Source: Deinococcus sedimenti (GTDB taxonomy: Bacteria > Deinococcota > Deinococci > Deinococcales > Deinococcaceae). Taken from it: a DNA stretch of 64,000 nt. The DNA lies in contig NZ_BMQN01000009.1 in NCBI RefSeq assembly GCF_014648135.1, positions 54,994 through 118,993 on the forward strand, given 5' to 3'. The notes below the pieces were generated by a model. The model was not told the origin of the DNA. It did not search any database and saw only the letters and a program-made list of their open reading frames with translations. The translations under genes were made by a program, and so were the position numbers. This document shows, one piece after another, positions 61,974 to 64,000 of the stretch. Within the stretch, counting starts at the first letter, position 1; the number at the start of each line of letters is the position of its first letter.

Positions 61974-62590
61974 GACTGACCTCTCTTCACGGCGGAGCGT
62001 GGGGAAGCGGGGCCGGTTCGCACCCTCTCTGGAGTCGACTTAACCGAGATGAGTCTGAGCTTAAGGGAGACGCTGCATAAGGTCAAGGTCGGTCGGAATT
62101 TTTATGAAATCAGCAGTGATGGCAGCCGAATCCTCACAGCTCCTGATATTCCTTCTCCAGGCTGGGCATTTTAGACACATTGTCCAGTAAATATCGAGAT
62201 GGAGTCCCACTCGATTCGCATAGCAATCTGCATTTTTATTCGTATGCATCCGACACGACCCCGCTCCCGTACACTGGAAACGTCCTACAAGTCGGTCTTT
62301 CCCTGATCTCGGCCCGTCTCAACACCCAGATTGTGATGAATTTTTAAACATATCGCAGGTCAGTGGTCCACAGCACGCAGCTGACTGGGCAGAGTATGCA
62401 TTTTGTCATTTATTTCGGCAACAGATTGCACAGAACGTGACCGTAGCCAGTCGAGGCGACGCGCAGTCGCCGGCGGCTCTCTCAAGATTTTCCCTAGAGC
62501 AGTTCAATATCCACCCAGCCTCACGCCAATCCATCCCGGCAGGGAACGTGACACGGTAGAGCCAGCGTCCAGACACGCGCCGGAGCCACC
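61974..62590. other. AT-rich intergenic region, no gene seen
   Basis: This 617-base gap is clearly less GC-rich than the rest, most strongly at about 62090-62420 (for example TTTTTAAACATAT and CATTTATTTCGG). It contains the preT promoter on the minus strand. No open frame here has a plausible start and family-like sequence. It may hold long regulatory DNA for both divergent genes or be the remnant of acquired DNA. Confidence 0.5.
62058..62086 (-). promoter_or_regulatory. Promoter of the pyrimidine catabolic operon
   Basis: On the minus strand -35 TTGACC (62081-62086), a 17-base spacer and -10 TAAGCT (62058-62063) precede preT. Nearby GTTAAG and CTTAAG half-sites (62036-62065) could bind a regulator. 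Confidence 0.6.
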
Positions 62591-63328
62591 ATGACCAGTC
62601 ATAGTTCGTCCCGCCCCACCACAGAACCGCTGCACCGACCGCACCTCCTGCTGATCGAGGATGACCGCGACGTGCGACGCGTGCTGTGCGACGAACTGGA
62701 GCTGGAAGGCTTCAAGGTGCAGGCCGTCGAGAACGGCGAAACGGGACTGCATCAGGTTCAGCGGCAGGTCCCGGACCTGATCCTGCTCGACCTGGGTCTG
62801 CCGGACCTGCCCGGTGACGAGGTCACCCGCCGGCTGCGCGCGCTGACCGACGTCCCCATCGTGATTCTGACCGCCACCGACGCCCTGCAGGAGCGGGTCC
62901 ATCAGCTGGCTCTCGGCGCAAACGACTTCGTCATGAAACCCTACGACCCGCGCGAACTGCTGGCCCGGGTCCACGCGCACCTGCGCCGATACGGGCGGAC
63001 CGCGCCGGTGCGCATCGGCGCGTTCTGCCTCGACCGCGCCCAGCACCGCCTGAGCTTCGACGGTCACGACCTCAACCTCTCACCCACCGAACTGGCCATC
63101 GCCAGCATCCTGCTCAGCGAGCCCGGTCAGCTGTTCTCACGCGAGCAGCTCGAACGGCAGGTGTGGCCCGATCACGCCTGTCGCAACGCCCTGAACGTCC
63201 ATGTCAGCCACCTGCGGTCGAAACTCACGGCCGTGGGTGCAGGGGACCTGCTGATCAGTGTGCGCCGTGCGGGCCTCGCGCTGCTGAGTGAACCCCAGCG
63301 GCACGACGCGGACACCAGTGCGGAGTGA
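62591..63328 (+). CDS. OmpR/PhoB-type response regulator (orphan)
   Basis: This is a 245-aa two-domain regulator. The receiver (about 16-130) has LLIEDDRDVRRVL, the phospho-Asp in LILLDLGLPDLPGDE, the switch Thr in VILTATDA and the Lys in FVMKPYDPRELL. The winged helix (about 140-235) has LNLSPTELAIASILL, LFSREQLERQVWP and NALNVHVSHLRSKL, ending in a VRRAGLALL wing. No histidine kinase is adjacent: the sequence downstream is non-coding and then an IS6-like element, so a partner gene may have been displaced. Confidence 0.92.
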   Translation: MTSHSSSRPTTEPLHRPHLLLIEDDRDVRRVLCDELELEGFKVQAVENGETGLHQVQRQVPDLILLDLGLPDLPGDEVTRRLRALTDVPIVILTATDALQERVHQLALGANDFVMKPYDPRELLARVHAHLRRYGRTAPVRIGAFCLDRAQHRLSFDGHDLNLSPTELAIASILLSEPGQLFSREQLERQVWPDHACRNALNVHVSHLRSKLTAVGAGDLLISVRRAGLALLSEPQRHDADTSAE

Positions 63329-63761
63329 CCCGGCTCGCCGTCACGCTGCGGCGGCCGCCGTTCCACCCGCGACGGAGGACGATGGCATTCCCTGCGCGGG
63401 GCGGGCCACTCGCCTGCTGAGCCTGGGCTGCTGAGCTGAACCGCGAACAATACGGAACGCCAGGTCAGGCCCGACCGAGAAGCGCGGCGCAGGGTCTCGC
63501 TGGGCCAATCGGCACCCGAGCGCCGGCGCCGGGTGCAGCTTCCGCCTGTCTCCTGGCCCGGTCACCCGCTGGCCCACTCTTCAGAAGCATGTGATTAAGA
63601 ACTTTGCAGGGGCTCGTGAGTAGCATGAAGGCACTGGATTCTGCTTCAGATCCCGGAGGGACTGCCCTCAGTACCCGACACTTTCCGGCGATTTCGTCTG
63701 GGACGGCACCAACAGGTGGATCAAGGGTTCTGGCAACTTAATCTCAGTAGTCTGGTAGGCC
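63329..63761. other. Intergenic region, no supported gene
   Basis: These 433 bases between the OmpR-type regulator and the IS6 transposase show no frame with a credible protein. The last 36 bases belong to the IS left end. Confidence 0.5.
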
Positions 63762-64000
63762 GTGACTGACCGGAAGCCCTACCGCCACCGTTTTCCCCTG
63801 AGCGTGATCGGCTACGCTCTGCGGCTGTACCACCGCTTCCCCATCAGCCAGCGTGATGTTCAGGAACTGCTTCACGAGCGCGGCATCGTGGTGAGTCACG
63901 AAACGCTGCGGCCATGGAACATCAAGTTCGCCCCCCTCCTCACTGAGGAGCTGCGCCATCGGGAACCCCGACGGGGTTCCCGATGGTATTTGGACGAGGT
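63726..64000 (+). mobile_element. IS6-family insertion sequence, left part
   Basis: GGTTCTGGCAACTT at 63726-63739 resembles an IS6-type terminal inverted repeat and lies 36 bases before the transposase start. The element runs off the window. Confidence 0.6.
63762..64000 (+). CDS. IS6-family transposase, partial (N-terminus)
   Basis: These are the first ~79 codons from GTG 63762: VTDRKPYRHRFPLSVIGYAL, then ISQRDVQELLHERGIVVSHE and SRWYLDEV. The last Asp is the first residue of the DDE triad. The HRFP start, the helix-turn-helix-like LSQRDVQELLHERG-type segment and RGSRWYLDEV are typical of IS6 (IS26-like) enzymes. The rest is outside the window, so completeness cannot be judged. Confidence 0.85.
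   Translation, partial: MTDRKPYRHRFPLSVIGYALRLYHRFPISQRDVQELLHERGIVVSHETLRPWNIKFAPLLTEELRHREPRRGSRWYLDE

Noticed and set aside
62061..62249. Small minus-strand frame in the AT-rich gap
   Set aside because: No ribosome-binding site, no family resemblance, and it contains the preT promoter at its end.

Overview
The window looks like chromosomal DNA of a Deinococcus-type bacterium. The evidence is very high GC, frequent GTG starts, tightly overlapping ATGA/GTGA junctions, promoters whose -10 box sits 6-9 bases from the start codon (leaderless type), many GGDEF/HD-GYP/PAS/GAF signalling proteins, small structured intergenic repeats, and an IS200/IS605 TnpB element. No rRNA, tRNA or CRISPR array was seen. 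The genus is inferred, not proven.

Layout. 1-2474: cydC (cut by the window edge) and cydD. 2682-5359: a MATE exporter divergent from a Cys/Met-metabolism PLP enzyme, with a TetR-like palindrome between them. 5465-9678: a GAF-GGDEF protein, then an XRE/binding-protein-domain regulator, modA and modB (no modC). 10015-13562: an HD-GYP protein coupled to a helical-repeat GGDEF protein. 13677-24731: a co-directional block with a frameshifted flippase-like gene, a GT2-GT4 fusion glycosyltransferase, STAS / SpoIIE-phosphatase-plus-RsbW-kinase / STAS / receiver genes, a 1030-aa GT-C-like membrane protein, a lipoprotein and a TIM-barrel-like protein. I read it as an exopolysaccharide locus run by a partner switch. 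24864-31117: aldehyde dehydrogenase, receiver protein, a sulfur-detoxification operon (CstB-like, rhodanese, TauE/SafE) behind a CstR-like operator, and rocD. 31137-41900: a second TIM-barrel-like lipoprotein, two GGDEF proteins, a secreted His/Cys-motif protein, a receiver, a molybdopterin-fold lipoprotein, a hybrid histidine kinase broken by an in-frame TAG, and an orphan PAAR protein. 42208-44597: an orphan amino-acid binding protein and a MocR regulator.

44679-61973 is almost a complete reductive pyrimidine catabolism island on the minus strand: PreT and PreA (uracil to dihydrouracil), dihydropyrimidinase, a ureidopropionase-like amidohydrolase, a class III aminotransferase for beta-alanine, an MmsA-type semialdehyde dehydrogenase, a four-gene ABC importer and a PucR-like regulator. 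A GH18 chitinase faces the other way inside it. A TnpB transposon is inserted so that its right-end hairpin lies within the 5' end of the dihydropyrimidinase reading frame. 61974-62590 is an AT-rich gap before an OmpR-type regulator, and the window ends in an IS6-like transposase.

At least four copies of a ~135-150 bp repeat (near 9.7, 26.9, 41.9 and 42.1 kb) keep two hairpins while the stem sequences change. One copy encodes the C-terminus of the TauE/SafE protein.
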